Assembly (NCBI RefSeq): GCF_023507705.1
Contig: NZ_JALBGD010000001.1
Coordinates: 1 to 64,000 of the forward strand
Length of the DNA stretch: 64,000 nt
Direction: 5' to 3'
Source: Stappia sp. WLB 29
GTDB lineage: Bacteria > Pseudomonadota > Alphaproteobacteria > Rhizobiales > Stappiaceae
The notes under the pieces were generated by a model. That model saw only the letters and a list, made by a program, of their open reading frames with translations. It did not search any database and was not told the DNA's origin. Shown in pieces: positions 25,654-34,007 of the stretch. Positions within the stretch are counted from its first letter, which is position 1; every line of letters starts with the position of its first letter. The position numbers and the translations under genes were made by a program.

Positions 25654-25727
25654 TGGAGGCCTCGCCTGGAGTCGAACCAGGATTAAGGGAGTTGCAATCC
25701 CTTGCGTAGCCATTCCGCCACGAGGCC
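25654..25727 (-). tRNA. tRNA-Cys (anticodon GCA)
   Basis: The minus strand folds as a full cloverleaf: a 7-bp acceptor stem (GGCCTCG with CGAGGCC), a D arm, a 5-bp anticodon stem AGGGA/TCCCT around TTGCAAC (anticodon GCA), and a T arm CCTGG-TTCGACT-CCAGG. The discriminator base is U, as expected for Cys, and CCA is encoded. It marks the right end of the biosynthetic locus. The 145 bases upstream of its 5' end include a very AT-rich block (25795-25845) that may drive it. Confidence 0.95.
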
Positions 25728-25872
25728 GCAGGTTTTTCGGAGTGTGTTCCGCTCCGTCTGCCTGTAGAGAGACCTTATGATCTCGATGTTCAGTGATCAA
25801 TTATAATAATGATATCGATATATATAATATTAAATTTGGATAATCGAGCGTCTATTGATGGATATTTCTCGA

Positions 25873-26334
25873 TCATATCGGAAGATGTGTGGTGTATTTG
25901 GTTTCTTCCAGGATCACCGTGCTCTGGATTTCGTGCAGGCCCGGCAGCATCACCAGCTTCTCGCGCAGCAGGGTCTGGAAGTGATCCATGTCCCGCACGA
26001 CGACGCGCAGGTTGAAGTCGAATTCGCCGAGCATCAGCTGCACCACCTGGATTTCCGGGATCTTCAGCGCCGCTTCCTGGAACACCGAGATCGACTGGCG
26101 CCCGTGGCCCGACAGCTTGATGCGCACCAGGATGGTGGCGTCGAAGCCGAGCTTGCGGCGGTCGAGGATGATCGACCGGCCGAGGATCACCTTGTCCTCG
26201 ATCATCCGGTTGATGCGGCGCGAACAGGGCGACTGCGACAGACCGACTCGCTCGGCCACCTCGGTGACGGAGAGGGAACCGTCCTGTTGCAGGACGCGCA
26301 GGATCTTCAGATCGGTTTCGTCGAGTGGCTGCAT
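25873..26334 (-). CDS. Lrp/AsnC-family transcriptional regulator
   Basis: This 153-aa regulator has an N-terminal helix-turn-helix (LSVTEVAERVGLSQSPCSRRI, trimmed here to its core) and a C-terminal RAM ligand-binding/oligomerisation domain. The ATG follows GGAGC at good spacing. It is transcribed away from the thiolase operon, with 137 bases between the start codons that include the inverted repeat GCGCG...CGCGC near 26347-26380. It probably regulates that operon in response to an amino acid or related small molecule. It is not closely similar to the other Lrp protein in this window (37682). Confidence 0.92.
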   Translation of the reverse strand: MQPLDETDLKILRVLQQDGSLSVTEVAERVGLSQSPCSRRINRMIEDKVILGRSIILDRRKLGFDATILVRIKLSGHGRQSISVFQEAALKIPEIQVVQLMLGEFDFNLRVVVRDMDHFQTLLREKLVMLPGLHEIQSTVILEETKYTTHLPI

Positions 26335-26471
26335 GTTTCAGCTCCGTCTAAGCGCTGGCGCGCTGGTTTCATGCGCGCTAGTCTATTCGGACGCCTCGAA
26401 AAGACAAGATTAGCCGGATTGCCGGCTCTATAGTGACGGCGCTGATGGTGTAAGTCGCAGGGAGGAGCGCG

Positions 26472-27641
26472 ATGGGAGCCTGCATGATCGGCTGGGCCCA
26501 TTCCAGGTTCGGCAAATCGGACGCGGCGGGGGCGGAGGAACTGATTGCCGAGGTGGTCGGCGAGTGCCTCAGACACGCCGATGTCGGTCCGCAAGAGATC
26601 GACGCGATCTTCCTCGGCACCTTCAACAACGGTTTTTCCAGACAGGATTTCCAGGCGTCCCTGGTCGCCCTTGCGGTGCCGGAGTTGCGCTTCACCCCGG
26701 CAACGCGCGTGGAAAACGCCTGCGCCACCGGCTCGGCCGCGATCCATGCCGGCATCCGCCAGATCGAGAGCGGGCGCGCCCGCCGGGTGCTGGTCGTCGG
26801 CGTCGAGAAGATGACCGCGACCCCGACGCCGGAAGTCGGCGACATCCTGCTCGGTGCGTCCTACCGCAAGGAAGAGGCCGAGGTGGAGGGCGGGTTCGCC
26901 GGCGTCTTCGCCAACATCGCCCAGGCCTATTTCCAGGCCCATGGCGACCGGCGCGAGAGCCTGGCGCGGATCGCCGCCAAGAACCACGCCAACGGCATGG
27001 CCAACCCTTATGCGCATATGCGCAAGCCCTTCGACTTCGACTTCTGCAACGAGGTCTCGGAGAAGAACCCGATCGTCGCCGGCCCGCTGCGCCGCACCGA
27101 CTGCTCGCTGATCTCCGACGGGGCGGCGGCGATGGTGATCGCCGACACGGATACCGCGCTGACCACCGCGCCGCGCGCGGTGTATTTCCGCGCCGCCGAG
27201 CATGTGAACGACTTCCTGCCGCTCAGCCGTCGCTCGAAGACATCCTTCGAAGGTGCTGCTAGGGCTTGGAATTCGGCCTATGAGCGCGCCAAGGTCGGCG
27301 TCGCCGATCTGTCCTTCGTCGAGACCCACGACTGCTTCACCATCGCCGAGCTGCTGGAATACGAGGCGATGGGTCTTGCCCGCGAGGGCGAGGGGCACCG
27401 CATCATCGACGAGGGCATTTCCGCCTTCGGCGGCCGCCTGCCGGTGAACCCGTCCGGCGGTCTGAAGTCCAAGGGCCATCCCATCGGCGCCACCGGCGTC
27501 TCCCAGCATGTGATGGCGGCGATGCAGCTTTGCGGCGATGCCGGCGACATGCAGCTGCCCCGCGCGGAGCTTGCCGGCGTGTTCAACATGGGCGGGGCGG
27601 CGGTCGCCAACTACGTCTCGATCCTGGAGCGGCTGAAATGA
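26472..27641 (+). CDS. Thiolase-family acetyl-CoA acyltransferase (SCP2-type)
   Basis: This 389-aa thiolase cleaves or forms 3-ketoacyl-CoA thioesters. The nucleophilic Cys84 lies in ENACATGS; the C-terminal motifs HDCFTIAE and GHPIGATG carry the catalytic His residues, a pattern typical of the SCP-2/SCP-x branch and not of PhaA-type thiolases, whose second Cys is missing here. The ATG follows GGGAGGAG. It is the first gene of a five-gene operon in which every junction overlaps. The partners (CoA ligase, SDR) imply activation, oxidation and thiolytic cleavage of an acid substrate; the identity of that acid is unknown. Confidence 0.88.
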   Translation: MGACMIGWAHSRFGKSDAAGAEELIAEVVGECLRHADVGPQEIDAIFLGTFNNGFSRQDFQASLVALAVPELRFTPATRVENACATGSAAIHAGIRQIESGRARRVLVVGVEKMTATPTPEVGDILLGASYRKEEAEVEGGFAGVFANIAQAYFQAHGDRRESLARIAAKNHANGMANPYAHMRKPFDFDFCNEVSEKNPIVAGPLRRTDCSLISDGAAAMVIADTDTALTTAPRAVYFRAAEHVNDFLPLSRRSKTSFEGAARAWNSAYERAKVGVADLSFVETHDCFTIAELLEYEAMGLAREGEGHRIIDEGISAFGGRLPVNPSGGLKSKGHPIGATGVSQHVMAAMQLCGDAGDMQLPRAELAGVFNMGGAAVANYVSILERLK

Positions 27642-29248
27642 GGGTGGAAGGCGCCGAGCGCATGTCCAACCGGGTGATGAATCTCGGCGACCTGCTCACC
27701 GATGCCGCCCGCCGCCATCCGGACCGGCCCGCCGTCGTGCATGGCGAGCGGGTCGTCAGCTGGGTCGAGATGAACGCCCGCGTCGACGCCTTCGCCCATG
27801 CGATGGCCGGCCTCGGCATCGGCCCTGGCGACAAGGTGATCGTCCAGTCGCGCAACTCGGTCGAGATGTTCGAGACCATGTTCGCGGTCTACAAGCTCGG
27901 CGCCGTCTGGGTGCCGACCAATTTCCGCATCCTGCCGGACGACGTCTCGCATATCGCCAGCTCGTCGCAGGCGAAGGCCATCATCTACGAGCCGGAATTC
28001 GCCGCCCATGCCGATGCGGCGCGCGAGGCGGGGGCCGAAATCGTCATCTGCATCGGCGAGGCGCGGGGCGGCGAGCATGTCCACGCCGATCTGGTGGCGG
28101 CGGAGCTGGGCAAGCCCTTCCGTGCAGCTCCCGTCGAGCGGGACGATCCCTGCTGGTTCTTCTTCACCTCCGGCAGCACCGGCAAGCCGAAGGCGGCGGT
28201 GCTCAGCCATGGGCAGATGGCCTTCGTCATCACCAATCATCTCGCCGACCTGATGCCGGGCACCACCTCGGACGATGCCTCGCTGGTCGTCGCGCCGCTG
28301 TCGCACGGGGCCGGCATCCACCAGCTGATCCAGGTGGCGCGCTGCGTCACCACTGTGCTGACGGTCTCGCGCAGCCTCGACGCCGACGAGGCGTTCCGCC
28401 TGATCGAGCGCCACCGCGTCTCCAACATGTTCACCGTGCCGAGCATCCTGACCGCGCTGGTCTCCGATCCGGCGGTGGATCGCTACGACCATTCCTCGCT
28501 GCGCCATGTCATCTATGCCGGCGCGCCGATGCTGCGCGAGCACCAGAAGACGGCGCTGCGCAAGCTCGGCCGCTGTCTGGTGCAGTATTTCGGCCTCGGC
28601 GAGGTGACCGGCAACATCACGGTGCTGCCGCCGCATCTGCACGACCCGGAGGACGGGCCGGGCGTGCGCGTCGGCACCTGCGGCTATGCCCGCACCGGCA
28701 TGCAGATCGAGATCCAGGACGACGACGGCAATCCGCTGCCGCCGCTGGAAAACGGCGAGATCTGCGTCATCGGCCCGGCGGTGTTCAACGGCTACTACCG
28801 CAACGAGAAGGCCAATGCGGAGTCCTTCCGGGGCGGCTGGTTCCGCACCGGCGACATCGGCCATTTCGACGAGAACGGCTTCCTGTTCATCACCGGGCGC
28901 GCCTCGGACATGTTCATTTCCGGCGGCTCCAACATCTATCCGCTGGAGGTCGAGGAGAAGATCGTCGCCCATCCGGCGGTGGCCGAGGCCTGCGTCGTCG
29001 GCATGCCGGACGAGAAGTGGGGCGAGATCGGCGTGGCCGCCATCGTCCTGCAGCCGGGCGCCGAGATCACGCCGGAGCAGCTGAAGGCGGACCTCGCCAC
29101 CCGCATCGCCGGCTACAAGATCCCCAAGCGCTTCGTCGTCTTCGACGAATTGCCGCGCTCGGGCTACGGCAAGATCACCAAGAAGGCGGTGCGCGAGCTG
29201 CTGGAAAGCCGCCTTGCCGAAGCGCCGGTGCTGGAGGGGGCGAGGTGA
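27638..29248 (+). CDS. AMP-forming acyl-CoA synthetase/ligase
   Basis: This 536-aa class I adenylate-forming ligase activates a carboxylic acid as its CoA thioester. It carries the P-loop TSGSTGKPKAAV (near 180), the YFGLGE block (near 317) in place of the more usual YGxTE, WFRTGDIG (near 405) and the hinge and C-terminal GYGKITKKA with the catalytic Lys. I placed the start at the ATG overlapping the thiolase stop (ATGA); a second ATG eight codons later is possible. It probably activates the acid degraded by this operon; fatty-acid-type and aromatic acids are both compatible. Confidence 0.88.
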   Translation: MRVEGAERMSNRVMNLGDLLTDAARRHPDRPAVVHGERVVSWVEMNARVDAFAHAMAGLGIGPGDKVIVQSRNSVEMFETMFAVYKLGAVWVPTNFRILPDDVSHIASSSQAKAIIYEPEFAAHADAAREAGAEIVICIGEARGGEHVHADLVAAELGKPFRAAPVERDDPCWFFFTSGSTGKPKAAVLSHGQMAFVITNHLADLMPGTTSDDASLVVAPLSHGAGIHQLIQVARCVTTVLTVSRSLDADEAFRLIERHRVSNMFTVPSILTALVSDPAVDRYDHSSLRHVIYAGAPMLREHQKTALRKLGRCLVQYFGLGEVTGNITVLPPHLHDPEDGPGVRVGTCGYARTGMQIEIQDDDGNPLPPLENGEICVIGPAVFNGYYRNEKANAESFRGGWFRTGDIGHFDENGFLFITGRASDMFISGGSNIYPLEVEEKIVAHPAVAEACVVGMPDEKWGEIGVAAIVLQPGAEITPEQLKADLATRIAGYKIPKRFVVFDELPRSGYGKITKKAVRELLESRLAEAPVLEGAR

Positions 29249-29817
29249 GGGCGCCTGGCGGCCTGCCAGCCGCCTCGCGGCTGCTGCGTCAGCCCGGCCC
29301 GGTCGCCCGCGACCGGATCACCCTCGGCATGGATGTCTGCGAGGACGTGCGCTCGTGCCTGGTACGGCTCGTCCCCGGAACGCCGCTGGTCGAGGCCTTC
29401 GGCGCGGCGATGCGCGCGGCGACCGGCGGCGAATGGCGGCCCGCAGCCTTCGAGATCCTGTCGGGCGGCTTCGAGCCCTGCATCTACTGCCTCGCCGCGC
29501 CCGATCCCGGCGGCGAGCGCGTGGTTACCTACACGCCGATGACGAATGCTGGGGCCGTGCGTGCCTTCGGCGGCTCGGCGACGCTGGGGATCGGCGCCGA
29601 CGGCGCGCCGCTGCTGCATTGCCATGCCTGGTTCGCCGAGCCGCACGAGGGGCGGGTGCTGGGCGGTCATCTCGACACGTTCGCCAGCCGCGTCAGTGGC
29701 GAGGGCTTGCGGGTCCGCATGACGGTGTTCGACAGTTTCGACATCCGGCAGCTGCCCGATGCGGAGACCAACCACACCGTCTTCCGGCCTCTGGAGCGTT
29801 CAGGAGGGGTGCAATGA
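29245..29817 (+). CDS. DUF296/PPC-domain protein A (metal-binding residues intact)
   Basis: This 190-aa protein contains a PPC (DUF296) domain. The GTG start overlaps the ligase stop (GTGA). The conserved HCHAWF and GGHL segments retain the three His residues that bind metal in archaeal and bacterial PPC proteins. PPC domains form trimers; plant versions sit in AT-hook proteins, but bacterial members have no proven DNA role. It lies between a CoA ligase and an SDR and is paired with a second, degenerate copy, so an enzymatic or accessory role in the CoA pathway is more likely than transcription control. Confidence 0.65.
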   Translation: MRAPGGLPAASRLLRQPGPVARDRITLGMDVCEDVRSCLVRLVPGTPLVEAFGAAMRAATGGEWRPAAFEILSGGFEPCIYCLAAPDPGGERVVTYTPMTNAGAVRAFGGSATLGIGADGAPLLHCHAWFAEPHEGRVLGGHLDTFASRVSGEGLRVRMTVFDSFDIRQLPDAETNHTVFRPLERSGGVQ

Positions 29818-30275
29818 GCGAAGAGGTGAAGCTTGTCAGCGGCCGCACCGGCCGGACCGTCTATGCCCGCGTCCATCCCAACGAGGACCTGGTGCAGGCG
29901 GTGGAGAAGATCTGCCTGCGCGAGGGGCTGGAACAGTGCTTCCTGCGCGCCGGGCTCGGCAGCCTGACCGATGCCTGCGTCGCCTTTTCCTCCGGCCGCA
30001 TCAAGGTGGTGCGCGGCCCGGCGGTGGAGGTGATCGGCATGACCGGCATGGTCGAAGCGGACGAGGCCGGCAATCCGGTCGCGGTGCTGCACGGCGTGCT
30101 CGCCGAGCCGAACGGCGCGATCAGCGGCGGCCGTTTCCTGCCCGGTCAGAACCCGGTCTGCGTGACCTTCGAAATCGTGTTGGAGGAATGGCTGCCCGAT
30201 GCGGCTCCTGCCGGCACCGTCGCTGGGGCGCGGGCCGCCCCGGTTTCCGATGCAATGGGGAGCGCACGCGCATGA
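29814..30275 (+). CDS. DUF296/PPC-domain protein B (metal-binding residues lost)
   Basis: This 153-aa PPC-domain protein starts within the stop of copy A (ATGA). It keeps the fold pattern (LVQAVEKICLREGLE, GAISGG) but the metal-binding positions are changed: HCH becomes LHG and GGH becomes GGR. It could pair with copy A in mixed trimers. Its own stop overlaps the SDR start. The conserved reading frame in a tightly overlapped operon argues that it is functional. Confidence 0.65.
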   Translation: MSEEVKLVSGRTGRTVYARVHPNEDLVQAVEKICLREGLEQCFLRAGLGSLTDACVAFSSGRIKVVRGPAVEVIGMTGMVEADEAGNPVAVLHGVLAEPNGAISGGRFLPGQNPVCVTFEIVLEEWLPDAAPAGTVAGARAAPVSDAMGSARA

Positions 30276-31051
30276 CCGATCTCAACCGCACGCTCGAGGA
30301 GCGCTGTCATATCGTCACCGGCGGGGCGTCCGGCATCGGCCTTGCGACCGCCCGCTGGCTGCTGGCCCGCGGCGCGGAAGTGGCGCTGCTCGACATGTCG
30401 CGCGAGGCGCTCGACAAGGCGATCGCCGACCTCTCGGCCGAGTTCGCGGGCGCGTCCGACCGCCTGTTCGGCGCCCGCGCCGATATCCGCGACGAGGGCA
30501 GTTTGCAACTCGCCTTCGAGGGCATCCAGGAGCGCTTCGGCCGACCGCTCGCGGGCCTGGTCAATTCCGCCGGCATCGCCCGCGCGGTGCCCTTCCGCGA
30601 GACCGATGCGGAGCTGATGCGCACCGTGCTCGACGTCAACGTGGTCGGGACCTTCCTTGCCGTGCGCGCCTTCGTGGCGGCCGAGCGCGAGCCGGATGCC
30701 GCCGTCGTCAACATCGCCTCGGTGTCGGGCCTGATCGGCAATTCGCTGCGCACCGCCTATGGCGCCTCCAAGGGCGCGGTGGTGACGATGACCAAGGTGA
30801 TGGCCGGCGAGCTCGCCCCGCTCGGCATCCGCGTCAACGCGGTCGCGCCGGGGCCGATCAGCACGCCGCTGCTCGACGGGCTGCACAGCGATGCCGCCCG
30901 CAACGCCTGGATCAGCCGCATTCCGCAGCGCCGCTACGGCGCGCCGGAAGAGGTGGCCGAGGCCATCGGTTTCATGCTGTCGCCGGCCGCCAGTTTCGTC
31001 ACCGGCGAGATTCTGGTGGTCGATGGAGGGTTTCTGTCGGCCGGTATCTAG
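30272..31051 (+). CDS. Short-chain dehydrogenase/reductase
   Basis: This 259-aa classical SDR has the NAD(P) motif TGGASGIG at residues 16-23, NSAGIA near 98, the catalytic Ser-Tyr-Lys set (Tyr163, Lys167 in YGASK) and the C-terminal GGFLSAGI end typical of FabG-like enzymes. An acidic residue after the second strand (LLDMS) suggests NAD preference. As the last gene of the thiolase operon it probably oxidises a 3-hydroxyacyl-CoA to the 3-keto substrate of the thiolase. The ATG overlaps the stop of the preceding gene. Confidence 0.88.
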   Translation: MTDLNRTLEERCHIVTGGASGIGLATARWLLARGAEVALLDMSREALDKAIADLSAEFAGASDRLFGARADIRDEGSLQLAFEGIQERFGRPLAGLVNSAGIARAVPFRETDAELMRTVLDVNVVGTFLAVRAFVAAEREPDAAVVNIASVSGLIGNSLRTAYGASKGAVVTMTKVMAGELAPLGIRVNAVAPGPISTPLLDGLHSDAARNAWISRIPQRRYGAPEEVAEAIGFMLSPAASFVTGEILVVDGGFLSAGI

Positions 31052-31187
31052 AAGCGCCGGGGACCGCCGGCACACGAGCTCCCCCGCCGACCCGCAAGAT
31101 GCGGTCCGGCGGATCGCGACGAGCCGGGAGGGGCGTCACGGAACCGCGCCGCAGGTTCCGCCGCTCCGCCCGTCCCGCCGCAACAAA

Positions 31188-31222
31188 GGCCCGCGTCCCG
31201 AGAGGGGCGCGGGCCATTTTCG
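31188..31222. terminator. Bidirectional terminator between SDR and lpd
   Basis: A 12-bp stem with one G-T pair (GGCCCGCGTCCC with GGGGCGCGGGCC, loop GAGA) is followed by ATTTTCG on the + strand and TTTGTTG on the minus strand. It separates the convergent SDR and lpd genes. Confidence 0.8.
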
Positions 31223-31278
31223 TATCCGCAAGGACGAAGCCGGAGAAGGGGCGTCCTACCGGACAGCCCGCCGTCCCG

Positions 31279-32667
31279 TCAGATGTGCAGCGCGTGGCCG
31301 AGCGCGGCAAGGCACGCTTCCTGCAGGCCCTCGCTCTGGGTCGGGTGGGCGTGGATCACCGCGCCAATGTCGTCGATCCGAGCGCCCATCTCGATGGCGA
31401 TGGAGAACGCCGCGGAGAGTTCCGAAACGCCGCGGCCCACCGCCTGCAACCCGAGGATCAGCCCGTCCTCCTTGCGCGCGACGACGCGCACGAAGCCGTC
31501 CTCGGCCTCCATCGTCATGGCGCGGCCGTTGGCGGCGAAGGGAAACTGCCCCGTCGTCACCGCCCCGCCCTGCGCCTTCGCCTCGTCCGGCGACAGGCCG
31601 CAGGTGACGATCTCCGGATCGGTGAAGCACACCGCCGGGATGCAGCGCTTGTCCCAGCTGCGCTTGTGGCCGGCGATGATCTCGGCCACCATCTCGCCCT
31701 GCGCCATGGCGCGGTGGGCGAGCATCGGCTCGCCGGTGACGTCGCCGACGGCGAAGACGCCCTGCATCGAGGTGCGGCAGCGGTCGTCGACGCGCAGGAA
31801 CGGCCCGTCGGTGGCCAGCCCCAGGCTGGCGATGTTGGCGCTGTCGGAGCGCGGACGGCGGCCGACGGTGACCAGCACCTTGTCGGCGGCGATCTCGCGC
31901 TCGCCAGCCTCGGCGGTTTCCACCAACAGTCCCTTGTCGCCCAGCCCCTTCGCCTTGGTCGACAGCATCACCTCGATGCCGAGCGCCTGCAGCGCCTTGA
32001 GGACGGGACGCGTGAGGGCGCTGTCGTATTGCGGCAGGATCCGCTCGGCCGCCTCGACCACGGTGACCCTGGCGCCGAGCTTGGCGAAGGCCGTGCCGAT
32101 CTCCAGGCCGATATAGCCGCCGCCGACGACGCAGAGCCTCTCCGGCACGGAGCGCAGCGACAGCGCCTCGCTGGAGCCGATCACCTTGCCGCCGAAGGGC
32201 AGGAAGGGCAGCTCGACCGGCGCCGATCCGGTGGCGATCACCACCTGTTCGGCGCGGATCTGCACCGAGGTGTCGCCGGTCGTCACCTTGACGGTCTTGC
32301 CGTCCTGGAAGGTCGCCTTGCCGGCGATCAGCCGCACGCCGGACTTCTTCAAGAGGCCCGCGACGCCGGCATTCAGCCGGGCGACGATGCCGTTCTTCCA
32401 GTCGATGGTGGCCGAGAGGTCGATCTGCGGCGAGGCGGCGGTGATGCCGAGCGGCGAGCTGCCGTTGAAATGCGACAGCTTGTGGAACTCCTCGGCCGCA
32501 TGGATCAGCGCCTTGGAGGGGATGCAGCCGACATTGAGGCAGGTGCCGCCGGGCTTCTGCTCGTCGACGATGATCGTGTCGATGCCGAGCTGGCCGGCGC
32601 GGATGCCGCAGACATAGCCGCCGGGACCGGCGCCGATGATCAGCAGCTTGCAGGTCATGTCGCTCAT
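31279..32667 (-). CDS. lpdV: Dihydrolipoyl dehydrogenase, E3 of the branched-chain keto acid complex
   Basis: This 462-aa FAD enzyme reoxidises the dihydrolipoyl arm of E2 and reduces NAD. It has the FAD motif GAGPGGY near residue 11, the redox disulphide GGTCLNVGCIPSKAL near 40, the NAD-binding GGGYIGLEIG near 175 and the C-terminal HAHPTQSE active-site block. It ends the bkd operon, four bases after the E2 gene, so it is probably the dedicated E3 of this complex. Confidence 0.93.
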   Translation of the reverse strand: MSDMTCKLLIIGAGPGGYVCGIRAGQLGIDTIIVDEQKPGGTCLNVGCIPSKALIHAAEEFHKLSHFNGSSPLGITAASPQIDLSATIDWKNGIVARLNAGVAGLLKKSGVRLIAGKATFQDGKTVKVTTGDTSVQIRAEQVVIATGSAPVELPFLPFGGKVIGSSEALSLRSVPERLCVVGGGYIGLEIGTAFAKLGARVTVVEAAERILPQYDSALTRPVLKALQALGIEVMLSTKAKGLGDKGLLVETAEAGEREIAADKVLVTVGRRPRSDSANIASLGLATDGPFLRVDDRCRTSMQGVFAVGDVTGEPMLAHRAMAQGEMVAEIIAGHKRSWDKRCIPAVCFTDPEIVTCGLSPDEAKAQGGAVTTGQFPFAANGRAMTMEAEDGFVRVVARKEDGLILGLQAVGRGVSELSAAFSIAIEMGARIDDIGAVIHAHPTQSEGLQEACLAALGHALHI

Positions 32668-32671
32668 GGGC

Positions 32672-34003
32672 TCAGTCCTCGACGAACATCAGGGCAGGGG
32701 TTTCCAGCAGCGACTTCAGCTTCTGGACGAAGACGGCGGCATCCCAGCCGTCGATCACGCGGTGATCGAAGGAGCAGGAGATGTTCATCACCTTGCGCGG
32801 CTGGAACTCCTTGCCGTCCCACAAGGGGCGCACCGCCATCTTGTTGATACCGACGATCGCCACCTCCGGGTGGTTGATGATCGGCGTCGTGGCGATGGCG
32901 CCGAGCGGCCCGAGCGAGGTGATGGTGATGGTCGAGCCGGAGAGCTCTTCCCGGCTCGCCTTGCCCTCGCGCGCGGCCTCGGCGAGGCGCACCACTTCGG
33001 CCGCGCAGTCCCAGACCGAGCGCGCCTCCGTATGGCGGGCGACCGGCACGGTCAGGCCCGCCGGGGTCTGGGTGGCGATGCCGATATGCACGCCGTCGTA
33101 CTGGCGCACCACGCCGCCCTCGTCGTCGTAGAGCGCGTTCATTTCCGGCTGCTCGCGCACCGCCATGACGATGGCGCGCATGACGAAGGGCAGCAGGGTC
33201 AGCTTGCCGCGGCTCGCCGCATGCGCTGCGTTCAGCTGGCCGCGCAGCTCCTCCACCGCGGTGACGTCGACTTCCTCGACGATGGTGATGTGCGGGATGC
33301 GGGATTTGGACAGCGCCATCTTCTCGGCGATGCGCCGGCGCATGCCCACCACCTTGACGTCGCGGGTGCCGAGCGCGGGCATGCGCCCGCTCTGGCGCGC
33401 CGTCGGCGGCCCGTGCTCGATATAGGCGTCGAGATCCTCGTGCAGGATGCGGCCCGCCGGGCCCGATCCGCCGACCCGGCGCAGGTCGATGCCGGCCTCC
33501 TGGGCGCGCCGGCGCACGGCCGGCGAGGCGAGCGGCTTCTCGCCGGCGGCGAGCGGACGATGCGCGGCGGCGGGTCGTGCCGCCTGGGACGGTGAGGCGG
33601 GCTGGGCTTTGGCACCGGCCTTCGCGTCCGGCTTGGCATCGGACTTGGGCGCAGGCTTTTCCGGGGCGGGCGCTGCGGCCGGCTTTTCGGCCTTGTCCTC
33701 AACCTTGTCCGCCTCCGCCTTGGGGGCGGGGGCGTCGGCTGCGGCGGCGTCGTTGCCTTCGCCCTCGACCTCGATCTGGATGAACTTCGCACCGATGGCG
33801 ATCACGTCGCCCGGCTCGCCGCACAGCCACACGACCTTGCCGGCGACGGTCGAGGGGATCTCGACGGCGGCCTTGTCGGTCATCACGGTGCCGAGCACGT
33901 CTTCGTCCTGGACCTCGTCGCCGATGGCGACGTTCCATTCGGTCAGTTCGGCCTCGGCGATGCCTTCGCCGATATCGGGAAGGGTGATGGTGAAGATACC
34001 CAT
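32672..34003 (-). CDS. bkdB: Branched-chain keto acid dehydrogenase E2 (dihydrolipoyl acyltransferase)
   Basis: This 443-aa E2 carries one N-terminal lipoyl domain (Lys44 in MTDKAAVEI), a long Ala/Pro/Lys-rich linker (about 85-140), a peripheral subunit-binding domain (about 155-190; SPAVRRRAQEAGIDL) and a C-terminal catalytic domain whose active His is in DHRVIDGWDA. It transfers the acyl group from E1 to CoA. The start was set at the ATG giving MGIFTITLPDIGEG, the usual E2 N-terminus; the open frame continues upstream into E1beta sequence. Four bases separate it from the E1beta stop. Confidence 0.93.
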   Translation of the reverse strand: MGIFTITLPDIGEGIAEAELTEWNVAIGDEVQDEDVLGTVMTDKAAVEIPSTVAGKVVWLCGEPGDVIAIGAKFIQIEVEGEGNDAAAADAPAPKAEADKVEDKAEKPAAAPAPEKPAPKSDAKPDAKAGAKAQPASPSQAARPAAAHRPLAAGEKPLASPAVRRRAQEAGIDLRRVGGSGPAGRILHEDLDAYIEHGPPTARQSGRMPALGTRDVKVVGMRRRIAEKMALSKSRIPHITIVEEVDVTAVEELRGQLNAAHAASRGKLTLLPFVMRAIVMAVREQPEMNALYDDEGGVVRQYDGVHIGIATQTPAGLTVPVARHTEARSVWDCAAEVVRLAEAAREGKASREELSGSTITITSLGPLGAIATTPIINHPEVAIVGINKMAVRPLWDGKEFQPRKVMNISCSFDHRVIDGWDAAVFVQKLKSLLETPALMFVED

Positions 34004-34007
34004 GGAC

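Noticed and set aside
25654-25727. tRNA-Cys as an integration site for a genomic island
   Set aside because: No integrase gene and no direct repeat of the tRNA 3' end was found by eye in the window.
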